Part shown: piece by piece, positions 11,381 through 21,400 of the stretch
How the letters are laid out: each line of letters starts with the position of its first letter
Numbering within the stretch: position 1 is the first letter of the stretch
NCBI GenBank assembly: GCA_030248295.1
Contig: JASANH010000135.1
Coordinates: 1-64,000 of the forward strand
Length of the DNA: 64,000 bases
From: Mesodorylaimus sp. YZB2_4
Lineage: Eukaryota > Nematoda > Enoplea > Dorylaimida > Dorylaimidae
Direction: 5' to 3'
Made by a program: the position numbers and the translations under genes
The notes under the pieces: generated by a model
What the model saw: only the letters and a program-made list of their open reading frames with translations
Database searches by the model: none
What the model was told of the DNA's origin: nothing

Positions 11381-11960
11381 CAAACCTTACATCTGAACTT
11401 TCAACGCCTTCTTGACTCTTTTGAACTTTCTTGACTTACACAATTTTCAAGCCTTTGGGTTAGGCAATGGTCCATCGTATTCCCAATCCGAGGCATCATC
11501 TTCTGACCCATCGTTTTCGATTTGGTACCATCCGACAACTACGAATTTCACGCTCGGAGGAATGGCGTTGATATGGCATTGATACTAATTTCGACTTTCG
11601 ATCCATTTTTCAAATTCCAAAAGTTGTTTTTAAATTAAACATTTGATTTCAAATTCGCTCACTTGTTTGCGCATCAAAGACTGATAACTGAAACAGCAAT
11701 TCTATGTTTTCATTCTAAATCTATTTGCACATCAACTTACGTGCACAATGGACAATCATATACCGGCGCATGTGTGGGCGATGGTTCGGCATTCTCCTTG
11801 TCGCTAGTGTGCGTCGTGGCATGCCGACGTAGAATATGCTGCGCGAGTAAATGTCTTGCGACATACATCGCATTGAAACGAGGGCGCAGTGTCGCGTGTC
11901 CGTAAGTGGCGTTGCATGTGACTCCTACTCACTTGGCGCGGGCAAACAGGGCACGCAGGA
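11381..11960. repeat. 580-bp inverted repeat, left arm
   Basis: Inverted and almost identical to 13321-13899. Both arms contain the end of a C2H2 reading frame that is read toward the outside of the pair, so the arm is a copy of a gene piece rather than a simple terminus. On the opposite strand it gives an 80-residue antisense frame without meaning. Confidence 0.9.
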
Positions 11961-12089
11961 CCCCACCCCATTCAGTCCAAGATTTATCCAACGAGGGAAG
12001 GAAGGTGCTAATCAACTGTCCGCCCTGTGACAATATACATGTATATATATATATATAAATTTTTTTTAAGGCTGATGGTACATAAAGTC

Positions 12090-12612
12090 GAGTTCGACGA
12101 TATCGTCTTGAAAGCTGCGGACTTGATCGAGCAGACGCTTGGCGATGCGCAACCGCCGGAACGCAACACTCAACGCAGGGTTGGGACGCAAAGGTCGTAT
12201 AAAGGCCAATGCAGGCGGCGGGCTCCTGTGGATGGACACTAAGAATAGACTCGGTGAAGAGAGGGTCGTATCTTTGTCCTATGCCCAATATTCTGTAAGT
12301 ACCTCCCAAGGTGGTCTGTGTTGCGATAACACAACTCGTTACCCTTGTAGGTTTTGAATCGCAAGGTACAGATGATCCGGGTCCGTCCAACTCGAAGAGG
12401 AGATAAAGACCACCAATACCGAGGCGCCCCCGACAGACGACAATAAGAGCACCCTAGCCGCAGAAACGAGGGACAAACGCAGCGGAAAACCCACCAAGCT
12501 CATTCACGGAAAAGCGAAGGCGGGCGGGGTCAGAGCCGAGGAAACCTCATCCGAGGACAGCTACATCGAGTCCTCTCAAACTGTCGCCTCGAAGAAAGCC
12601 CGTTGCAAGTGA
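12090..12612 (+). pseudogene. Unknown element protein, fragments
   Basis: Two coding-looking pieces lie in the core of the 4.2-kb element. The first (about 12085-12240) reads VEFDDIVLKAADLIEQTLGD. The second (about 12396-12612) is a hydrophilic tail ending SSQTVASKKARCK and a stop. Frame changes and intron-like text (ending CCCTTGTAG near 12350) separate them. I do not recognise the family. Position suggests it belongs to the same protein as the zinc-finger piece at 12961-13540. Confidence 0.3.
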
Positions 12613-12960
12613 CAACATCAGTCTACATACGCCACTCTTTTATTCGCCTCCTAGCGCTAGCTTTCACCTTTTTTATACGCATATCACTTATGTCTGCTCT
12701 GACGCGCGCATTTCTTTTTTGTTTTTAAGCCCTTTCTTTATTAACTCTCACCCGCTTTATGCTCGCGCGAGTAAAGCTTTTAGTTTGAAAGTGTTCATTA
12801 TGATCCAAGAAGGAGCGTTTATTCAAAATATCTCTTCTGTGCTCGTTATTTTTCCGGGCTCTGAACTCTCTCCATTTAAGCTTCTCAAGCATGGATCAAA
12901 CTCCAAAGAAAAATCGTGTTTAAAATATCTCAAAGACGTTGTCTGAAGTGCTCTTTTACA

Positions 12961-13540
12961 GGTCAAGTCGACGAGAACGAGTTGTTCAGCCGCCAAACGT
13001 TCAGTTGTGGCCAGTCCCAGCAGCGGTGCACCAAGACCCGACAATGCGCCCAAGCCGCGAATGGAGAGGACCGTTCGAAGAAAAATTATCACTCCAACGG
13101 TCGACGAACGTCCTGGTGAGTGTACTCTGCCCAGTGCTCATTGTTTGGTTCTTGCGCATGGATGTTTTATTATACTTCAGAACACGCTCCATCGGGAGCC
13201 AGCGCAACAGTTTAAACAAGACGCATGGTTGGACAACCGCCTGTTTCTCATGTTCTTTCATCCATGTGCATTCTTTACTGGGCTCGAATCAACAAATGAC
13301 ACGCGAATCGGCAGGAGACAAGGCTGCGTGCCCTGTTTGCCAGCGCCAAGTGACTAGGAGTCACATGCAACGCCACTTACGGACACGCGACACTGCGCCC
13401 TCGTTTCAATGCGATGTATGTCGCAAGACATTTACTCGCGCAGCATATTCTACGTCGGCATGCCACGACGCACACTAGCGACAAAGAGAATGCCCAACCA
13501 TCGCCCACGCATGCGCCGGTATATGATTGTCCATTGTGCA
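12961..13540 (+). pseudogene. C2H2 zinc-finger element protein, fragment
   Basis: A possible exon at about 12960-13114 ends at a consensus donor (CTG then GTGAGT, 13115). After intron-like sequence a frame gives CPVCQRQVTRSHMQRHL (finger 1). It continues with CDVCRKTFTRAAY (finger 2), whose His-containing half lies in another frame, a one-base insertion near 13445. The inverted left arm has the same insertion. The protein type matches DNA-binding domains of mobile elements, but the exact family is unclear. Confidence 0.5.
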
Positions 13541-13899
13541 CGTGAGTTAATGTGCAAATAGATTTAGAATGAAAACATAGAATTGCTGTTTCAGTTATCA
13601 GTCTTTGATGCGTAAACAAGTGAGCGAATTTGAAATCAAATGTTTAATTCAAAAACAACTTTTGGAATTTGAAAAATGGATCGAAAGTCGAAATTAGTAT
13701 CAATGCCATATCAACGCCATTCCTCCGAGCGTGAAATTCGGAGTTGTCGGATGGTACCAAATCGAAAACGATGGGTCAGAAGATGATGCCTCGGATTGGG
13801 AATACAATGGACTATTGCCTAACCTAGAGGCTTGAAAATTGTGTAAGTCAAGAAAGTTCAGAAGAGTCAAGGAGACATTGAAAGTTCAGATGTAAGGTT
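13321..13899. repeat. 580-bp inverted repeat, right arm
   Basis: Partner of 11381-11960. The near-identity over 580 bp implies a recent duplication-inversion or gene-conversion event between the arms. Confidence 0.9.
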
Positions 13900-14944
13900 T
13901 CGTCAGGTTTTGTCTTGGCAGATATAAAATTTGTCTGTTTGGTCGTCTCTGCTCTGCCAGTAACTGACAGTTGTACGTACTGCACCTGCGATAATGTGAA
14001 TTTTTGGACATTCTGTATGTTGTATTTTATCGGAAGGTATTGTATCGGCTAGCTCTCCGTATGAGTCGATTGTTTTTCGAATACACTTGGAAATATAACC
14101 AGAATCATAAACACGGTTACTAAAAATATTAGTTATTAATATCTTAACGAAATAAATTAATCTTCTTTGTCTTTGAACCCTAGCCAATAATTCTGTCATT
14201 TTGTGCAGGAATGGGTTACGACCAGCCGTCATGATCTGAAAAGAAGGGAAATGATGTTAGTTTATATACATTTATTGAAGTCATGATAAGATCTTAAATA
14301 TTTAAATTTTACAGCACTCGATGACGTATAACTCTTCTGACTAAAACACAATTCCGAAATTCCTCCCAACTTGTTGTCACCTCCAACTTGGCGCAACATA
14401 GCAGACCTAACGGACCATTTATGCAGCTACTCCCCCACCAAGAAGGAACTGCTCTTGTTACTAAATAAGCAAGTCTGAGCAGCTCTGAGTGCTCTGTTGT
14501 AGGTTTCGATGACATGTATGTCTGCGCGTTCTAATCATCCACTGTCTCCACTGTGCACACTCGTCACCGCTTCTCAAACTGTCCTCGTAGTACAGCGGTA
14601 TAGCGCCTCAGGATTTGAAGGTCGCAGAATTTGGGGCCGCAAGATTTGGGGATCGTGGGGTGCGGGGCGGGAAGAAATTTTTTAAAAATTAGCTTCTCGC
14701 AGACACACTTTTTCACAATTCTTTAAACAAATTTGCGGGAAATAACTTAGTTCAAGAAATCACTTTCTTTACCCCGCCAAAAACTCAAGCCACCTACCTG
14801 TCAAAAAGCTGAAGGCTTCTGCGTGGCTTCTGACCTTCCAAAATTTGTGCACAATCTTCCTGATCGTACAGAAGCAATGAGTGCCATCTTTATCAGCAAA
14901 CCGTACTCACCATATACAAGAAAAACCTTTAATGTTATCAACTA
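13900..14944. other. No gene recognised; interior of 4.2-kb element
   Basis: Lies between the right arms of the inner and outer inverted repeats. It has no counterpart of similar length on the left side, which suggests extra inserted DNA. A tRNA-like 5' half (TCCTCGTAGTACAGCGGT) occurs near 14581, without a convincing T-arm. Confidence 0.35.
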
Positions 14945-15537
14945 GGGGCTCACTCTGGTTTGGAAGGGGACCATAGCCGCAATGCCACCCGCTGTGCTCG
15001 CCACTGGGTTTATCTCCGCCCCGCTAAAGGCGAAAAAATTTTCAATCTTGCACTCCGAAAACACAAAAATGTATAAGTCGACATGCAACCAAACGCATGG
15101 CCGGGATTGAACGACCCTGAAAAGTAAGCTACCTATGCCCTTCTTTTTCAGGGTCGTAGGGGGCCCGAGCTCCCAAGCGCCCCCCCTCCCCTTGCGTACG
15201 CGCCTGTAGCGCCTGACTCTCAATTCGACAGCCCAGGTTCAGTTCTCATTGCATCCAAACTTTTCACTTTTCTGTTCCATGCTGGCGCTACGTAGCAGAC
15301 ATAACAGACCCTTTATGCGTGAAGGCGGGAGATTCAAAAAATCTTGCTGCGTCGCGTCTCTTGGATTTAAAATTTGAATTTGACATGTGTCAATCATGTA
15401 CGGTTTCCCAATATTTTTGATCCATAATGGTCAAAAATTAACAAAAGACTTACACGTGGTAGGATAACCCACGAAGCTTTAGGGATCGCTTTGAGGCTGG
15501 AACCCTAAACCAGCCACCCCGGAGGGCTCAGCTTTAG

Positions 15538-15628
15538 TGACGCTGCTCAGTGCAAATGTACCACGCCCATCAGGATTCGATCCCGCAAACTTCCGCTTGC
15601 GATCCTGATGTCGTACCACTGAGCTATC
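15538..15628 (-). repeat. tRNA-derived repeat (pseudo-tRNA)
   Basis: On the minus strand the sequence has a strong A-box (TAGCTCAGTGG) and B-box (GGATCGAATCC) at tRNA spacing. It cannot fold as a standard cloverleaf: the D-stem and acceptor do not pair. Instead CATCAGGAT and its inverse pair into a hairpin. It is best read as a tRNA-derived SINE or pseudogene. Confidence 0.5.
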
Positions 15629-15639
15629 AGGGCCACGAA

Positions 15640-16814
15640 AAGAGAAAAACTAGCTGCTCACTCAAACTTGGTCGAGTGTAAAGTGCAGCCCCTCCTTGCC
15701 TGAAGGAAGATCATCCCCCTTGCTCTCACTGCACACTGCTTCACCCGCTGACCAAGGCTGCGTGTTATCGCACGTGTGGCCTGATCAACTGAAATAACCA
15801 ACTAGGCCGGAAGTTGGATTTCCAGTGTTGAAAGAGTATTGGCGGAGTAACGCTGGATTGCTGTCACGAGCTTCACGGATTTTGTTTGACCAATCAGCAT
15901 TGTAAATTAAGTCAAGACCCGCTTATTATCGTCTGACCCTAATCTCCAGTCACCTGCTATGAGTTTGGAAAACGAGTCTATTTCGCTGATATTTCGAGGA
16001 AATTAGCCGAGTTGTGTTCTACCAATCGCTAGAATCGCAATGTTCTTCATGGATGCTGAGATCAGCTAGTAGCTCTATGCACGACTAGTCGTTCGTTTCG
16101 AATTTCGTTTTCTTATTGTAAGTTTTTTAGGTTGATTTCACTTGGCGAGGTGTCTTCATGCGAAACACGATTTTGGAATTGCTCGACATGGAAATTGACG
16201 ATCCAAGGCCAGCAATATTTTCAGTCCAGGACTGTCTTCCATGCTGTTCGAAATGGTTATTTGTATTTGCAGACAAGGTCACGTAATAAGTTACAGTATG
16301 GGACTGGATATTTTAGATGCACTGACTACAGGAAAAATACGCAATACGCAAACTTTTACGCATACTTTTTAGAGTATGCAATTCGTTTATGACGCAATAC
16401 GCATACGCATTCGAGAGACTTTGCGTATGCGCATTCAAATCAAGTAATTTTACTAACCGTAGTGCAAAGTAACTTCGATATATGGACTTTTTTTAGGGCT
16501 GTGGTCAACAAAAAATTTGGACACACAAACTGGTCAAAAGTACTGTAGTTTTGGAATTTCCCACTACTAGAATTTCAGAAACCTTTCCACACCCGTTCGA
16601 CTCCAGGATTTTCTGAGTTTGATTCATGCATGCATGAACATTCTGCGTAACTTCCAAGAATGTCAGATGAATTCCAAGATGTGACTGACCCAATTTTCTT
16701 TTTTTTAGTTTTTTTGGGTTGGGCGCCGTGCCGCCCCAGATCCCCACGGGACTTTCCTGCAATTTTGTCAATAGCCGGCCAGCAGTCTTGGTACGATAAG
16801 CATGCCGTGAGGTG
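15640..16814. other. No gene; TACGCA-rich stretch
   Basis: No supportable coding region. Positions 16325-16440 repeat the words ACGCAATACGCA and TACGCATACGC on both strands. Related words at 17985-18045 and near 58205-58235 suggest the ends of a decayed palindromic element. Confidence 0.4.
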
Positions 16815-17130
16815 AAAAGCTCTCACAGCAGTTCCCCTTTGTGTGTCTCCACTAGGAGCACCTCCACATTAGGGCATCTTGTGCCAGCACCAGCATCCCA
16901 GGATGATACTGGGCGAGAAGAGGGACCTTCCCGACTGGTGTTTTGGAACCAGTTTCCTGATTCTATACTCGTTCGGCATCCGAGTCGCCCAGAGCCAGGT
17001 GGCCAAGGCCAGCGACGGAATTACTAAACAGCCGTCCTCAGCCGCAACAGAACTGCGGCCTCCCGGTCAGGGTTGTTAGCCCAAGCAATGTGTGACCAAC
17101 GCCTTAACTAAGTGAGCCACCGCGGCTTTC
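16815..17130 (-). repeat. SINE family B, copy 1
   Basis: The left part (GTGTGTCTCCACTAGGAGCACC and flanks) matches 36268-36325. The right end, on the minus strand, begins GCCGCGGTGGCTCA, a tRNA-like A-box head like the heads of the copies at 36254-36600 and 59450-59745. The B-box is degraded. Confidence 0.6.
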
Positions 17131-18170
17131 TCGGACTAATTTCTGCGTAAGGGTCCATTTCTAAGTTCTTGGCAACTCTGCTTAATGGGTGGGGCTTGCC
17201 ATAGTCTGACCGTGACTTATGATCTGACCACTGATCTGACCCTGGGCCAGGGACAGGGTCACATCAGTGGATGCTAGCATTAGAGAACAGGTTTTAACTG
17301 TTTAAAAAGTCATAACCCTTACGTTCCTCCATCCGTAGTGAAGGAACTGACAGAAGCTGGTTTCCAGCACTACACAGTATGACTTTGTGGCCGTATCATG
17401 TGAGGACTATGTAAATGATATCGAAAACGAAATTGAAGCCCGCAAACCACTGCTCACAGAAATTTAAGCAGGCCATTCACACATTTTTACGTCTTTTACG
17501 AGGAAATAAAAATAACCAACTCAAATTTTAGCATTTATAAATTTTTGCCTGTAAAGCTTTGTGAGTTATCCTTCGACGGGTGAGTCTTTTGTTAATTTTT
17601 GACCATATGGATAAAAAATATTAGGAAACCTTGGGCATAAGTTAAAAATTGACGGATTCACTTATTTGAGGATTCTGTCGCAGCAAGTATCCAACTCCTG
17701 TACTCTCTGTTTTGCATCTGGTCATAAATTCTGATGGCGCCAGGTTTACTATACCGAAATCAGGATACGTACAAAGTTTTAAAAATTGTGAGAAGATGAC
17801 ACTATAACAAACTCAGACAAATATTGACTTGCAAGAAAGATTCTTTGGCTAACATTTTTTTAAATTTTTTGCTGAATTTAGAGGCAACAGCTGCCGAAAT
17901 AAAACGCTAGCCAAATATTCCACCTGCTAATTTGGCTTGTGGTGAGAAATTTCTTCTAAGTTTTTACGAGGCTCAAGCGGCTAATTAACGAACGCATTGT
18001 ATGTATTGCGTTCAAGCAAGTTTGCCAATTCGTATATGCGTACACATTCCGCCGCTTGCAAATCGTTAGGAGCTGTAGGCTTGACAGACCGTAAATGAAA
18101 TACTGAGGTGGAAAGTTTTCCATCGAGCCTCCCCAGCGACAAAATGGGTGATAGTAGCTGCTAGTTTTGC
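17131..18170. other. No gene recognised
   Basis: AT-rich DNA downstream of the giant degenerin gene. It contains part of a TACGCA-type palindromic repeat near 17985-18045. Confidence 0.4.
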
Positions 18171-18174
18171 TGCG

Positions 18175-18180
18175 TTTATT
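18175..18180 (-). terminator. Candidate polyadenylation signal
   Basis: AATAAA on the minus strand, about 280 nt downstream of the stop codon of the degenerin gene. Plausible position only; hexamers occur by chance in AT-rich DNA. Confidence 0.3.
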
Positions 18181-18459
18181 GCCATACATAGTTACTCGTG
18201 CGCACAGGGCCAAAATGCACAGCAAAAAACGTGCGCCAGCGACCTGAGCTGACTTGCAATGATTGCTTACTTGCACTTCTCAAAAAATAAAATTTGCAGC
18301 TGCATCCCACGGTTGTAAACTTTAAGTATGCAAACACACACCTTGTTGTTCTGTCAAGCAATATGCATAGGGTACATCCAATACAGTGAACAAATAGTTG
18401 GCTCTACCTTTTAAAACAGTCAATATACAGTGCTTTTCAGTCAAGCATCTTCAATGATT

Positions 18460-21400
18460 TCAAGCCATCAATTTCCTGTGGATCATCCCAATGAGTGTCG
18501 TACCGGGAAATATGATTATTTCGATGAACGATATCGCGCAGAATCCGAGCCAAAGCCCAACATTAGCGAATAAATCGGAAACTAGTGACCAGAGCTAAGA
18601 GACCAAGGTTATTGCATTGCATGCACCACTTCTTCGTTAGGGGCCAGGGATGACTCACACCAGTGAGTCAAATTGATGGTGGGCGCTCACTTACTGGATA
18701 TGCTGAAAATTCTTGCAAACTTCGGCCAACCATGGTGTTGAAATAGATGTCCACTCTGCTATAGTTACCCCTGAAAGGAAGGATCAATGCATTATTAAAT
18801 GGTAGCAGGCATTTGTCTCACACAATGGTGTGCTGTGAGATCACCTGCCACGACAGCTTATTCGTCAAGATGCTCTATCGTACAGCGTCCATTCGGTGAC
18901 TCCGCGAGGAAAGAAGTTTTTTCAATTTCGATTCGAAAAAGCTATTAAGCCAGCGAAGAGCAAATTTTTGAAAAAACTTGTTTTTAAATGCATTTGTTCA
19001 TGAACACTTGCACTTTGCGATTCTAACTTTTCAAGAATACTGTACTGCTCGCTTTAAGCATAGCAGAAAACTTATTCAGCATGGTAACAATTAATACTAA
19101 TTAATTGTAGGAAAAACGCAGTTTGTAATTGTGGGCTAAGAAACTATGTAACATAGGAAATTTTCAAAGAGTTATTTGTCAGAAAATGGTGGGTCTCGAC
19201 TGTGAAAATGGGAAGTCGAAAATAAAAGATTTTTTTTTCACACGAATTCCAAGTGATGCGGAAAAATTACTTGAAAAATTGTAAGTGCGTATAGGCACCC
19301 TCAAACAACATCAATGACAGATCCGAGATTTCACACTTTTATCTCCAATGTCCCTGCTAAAAATTCAAATTAATTAAAAGTAACGACTCTGTGTGACAAC
19401 CCAAGCAGCGGTCGCCATCGCGGCGCCGCGTGAAGCACAATAGGTACAGTACCTACAGCCTGCTTACACCCACCTAAATGCCTTTTTGCATGCTTCCAAA
19501 TCTTGTCCTTCCATATGTCGGCAATTTGATGGCTAAAATTTCAAGATACCTCCAAGATACAATCAGCTTTCCAACGGGCAGATTTCTACTTACTATGAAA
19601 CGATCATTTGGCCAGAAGGCTTTAGTTTGTGAGTATGGATGGTATTGCATCCTGGAATTAAAATACATTGGGTTCGAATAGGCCCAAGAAAAACGGAAGT
19701 TTTCATACCTGCAGGCAGGTTTGCAGCCACAGCTCGCTACTGAAATGTAATCGGTTGATTTTTCAGCTATTTTGTCCACGCACGTTTCTGAAATAGTATT
19801 CGCTTACTAGCCTATACTCAGAGGCCCAGAGGTCCATGCATGGTGCTAGGGTCAGCTGGCATCTCGTGCAAAATCGACAGCAAGCATCGTGAAATAGACT
19901 CTATACTCTGGTCTACTTGTGGGGTTTTGTGACGTGCTTGGTCCTAAGCTGAGGGTGCACACTAGTGGAAGTGTGGGACTGGCCGCCCTGTACATGGAAC
20001 GTCTCGGCTATCGGCTGCCATCGCTGGTTGGTCGACGCGCTCTCTAGGCGTCGCGGAAGCCCGTCGAGCTGGTGTCTCATTCCCATACGACTAGGAGTCA
20101 TGCCTGGAGTGTTTCGGACCATCTGCGGTTTCTTCTGCAACGTACATTTGGCCATCCAGCCATCCAGCCTGTTGCATCATGCTAAGAAAGGATTCTGCTC
20201 CGGTCTTCTAATTCGGTTTTGCAAGGTGTCTGTGTTCCTACCTTATGTAATACGACTGGGTCCGCTTTACTGGAGGGAGTGACCGGTGGAGCTTTTGCAC
20301 CACGTCAAAAACTACACTCTACACTAAGCTCAGCCTCTACACTAAGCTGAGGGTGCTGAGGGTGCTGGAAGTGCTGAAAAAACACAGTTCGTAACATACT
20401 TTGAGTAATATTGCAATATGACGGACCAGGCGGTAAGGGATAACGGGGGTCACCGCATCCACAACGATCCAGCATCAATTTTTGATAGCATGTACCCAGA
20501 CAAGTCTAGGAAGTAGAAAATAAAAATAAAAAATTTAAAATCAGTAAAAAAGCAGAATTTACATCAACTGAATACGAGCTGTTTTTGTAAAAATTTCCAG
20601 TGAGATCTTCCATGCAAGTTGAATATGGGTCGCCTAGTTTGGTCAGTTTTGACTAAAAATGAAAAAAACTGCTGCCAATTATGGCTTTGCGAACGTTAAA
20701 TTGACCCTTACTTTTTGGATCCCAAAAATATAATGGATACCAGCCGAACCCTTTATCCCAAGAGATTGTATCATCGGCTCCTCACTGGGTTGGTGGAAGA
20801 CCAGAGCAAATCCAGCAGGCAAAGTGAAAGGCAGATAATCGTCTGATGGAGTGTTAAAAATGAGTCGTAAACCCAATGTTTGGCCAGCTCTACTGGCCAA
20901 GTGTGAGCCGGGCTTCCAGTTGAAAGTGAAACAGTTCCCATATGTGGGATCGGAAAATGTTTTGACTTCTCTGCAAGTGGAGAAGTCTCGGGTCAGAGCA
21001 GAGTACCAGCATTAAATCCCGGGTACATGGTGCTGTGCACTGGCTTTGGTCATCTTTGCCAAGAGCAATGGGAAAAAAACAGAAACAAATCGTACTTAAA
21101 ACTTTTCAAAACTGAACTGAAACTGAACAAGCTTAAACTTCAACGAAACTTTTTTGATACAGCCTTCCGACAAGGGCAACCACAAAAGCTTGTTGCTGTC
21201 CACCTGAACGTCATTTCCTGCATCTCACTCTTAGTCCTGAAAACTCGTACCAGTGTCCTGAAATATCCCCATGAGCATAAAGTTCAAGACCCCTACTCTC
21301 CAAGTTCACATTTTTTGCCAGCGTATCGACACCAAAATATGAATTCGTTCAACTGATAGCTTATCTCCGATGCCAGCATTCCATCGGGATCATTGGCTTT

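Larger units (their letters stand above)
11039..15206. mobile_element. 4.2-kb element with nested inverted repeats
   Basis: The outer arms 11039-11275 and 14945-15206 are inverted copies starting GGCGCGTACGCA and sharing CTCGGGCCCCCTACGAC and the GGCGGAGATAAA region. Inside lies a second, longer inverted pair (11381-11960 and 13321-13899). The core carries remnants of a C2H2 protein gene. The left outer arm is flanked by a tRNA-like stretch (10978-11045, minus strand, B-box GGGTTCGATTC). This could be one DNA transposon with double termini, or a smaller element inserted in a larger one. Confidence 0.7.

Noticed and set aside
11663..13619. Two near-identical 80-residue frames at 11663-11905 (+) and 13377-13619 (-)
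   Set aside because: They are antisense to the zinc-finger text within the two arms of an inverted repeat.
14581..14650. tRNA-Asp-like gene
   Set aside because: Only the 5' half (TCCTCGTAGTACAGCGGT) is tRNA-like; no T-arm follows.
15538..15628. Functional tRNA gene on the minus strand
   Set aside because: A- and B-boxes are good but the D-stem and acceptor stem do not pair, and a competing long hairpin spans the anticodon region.
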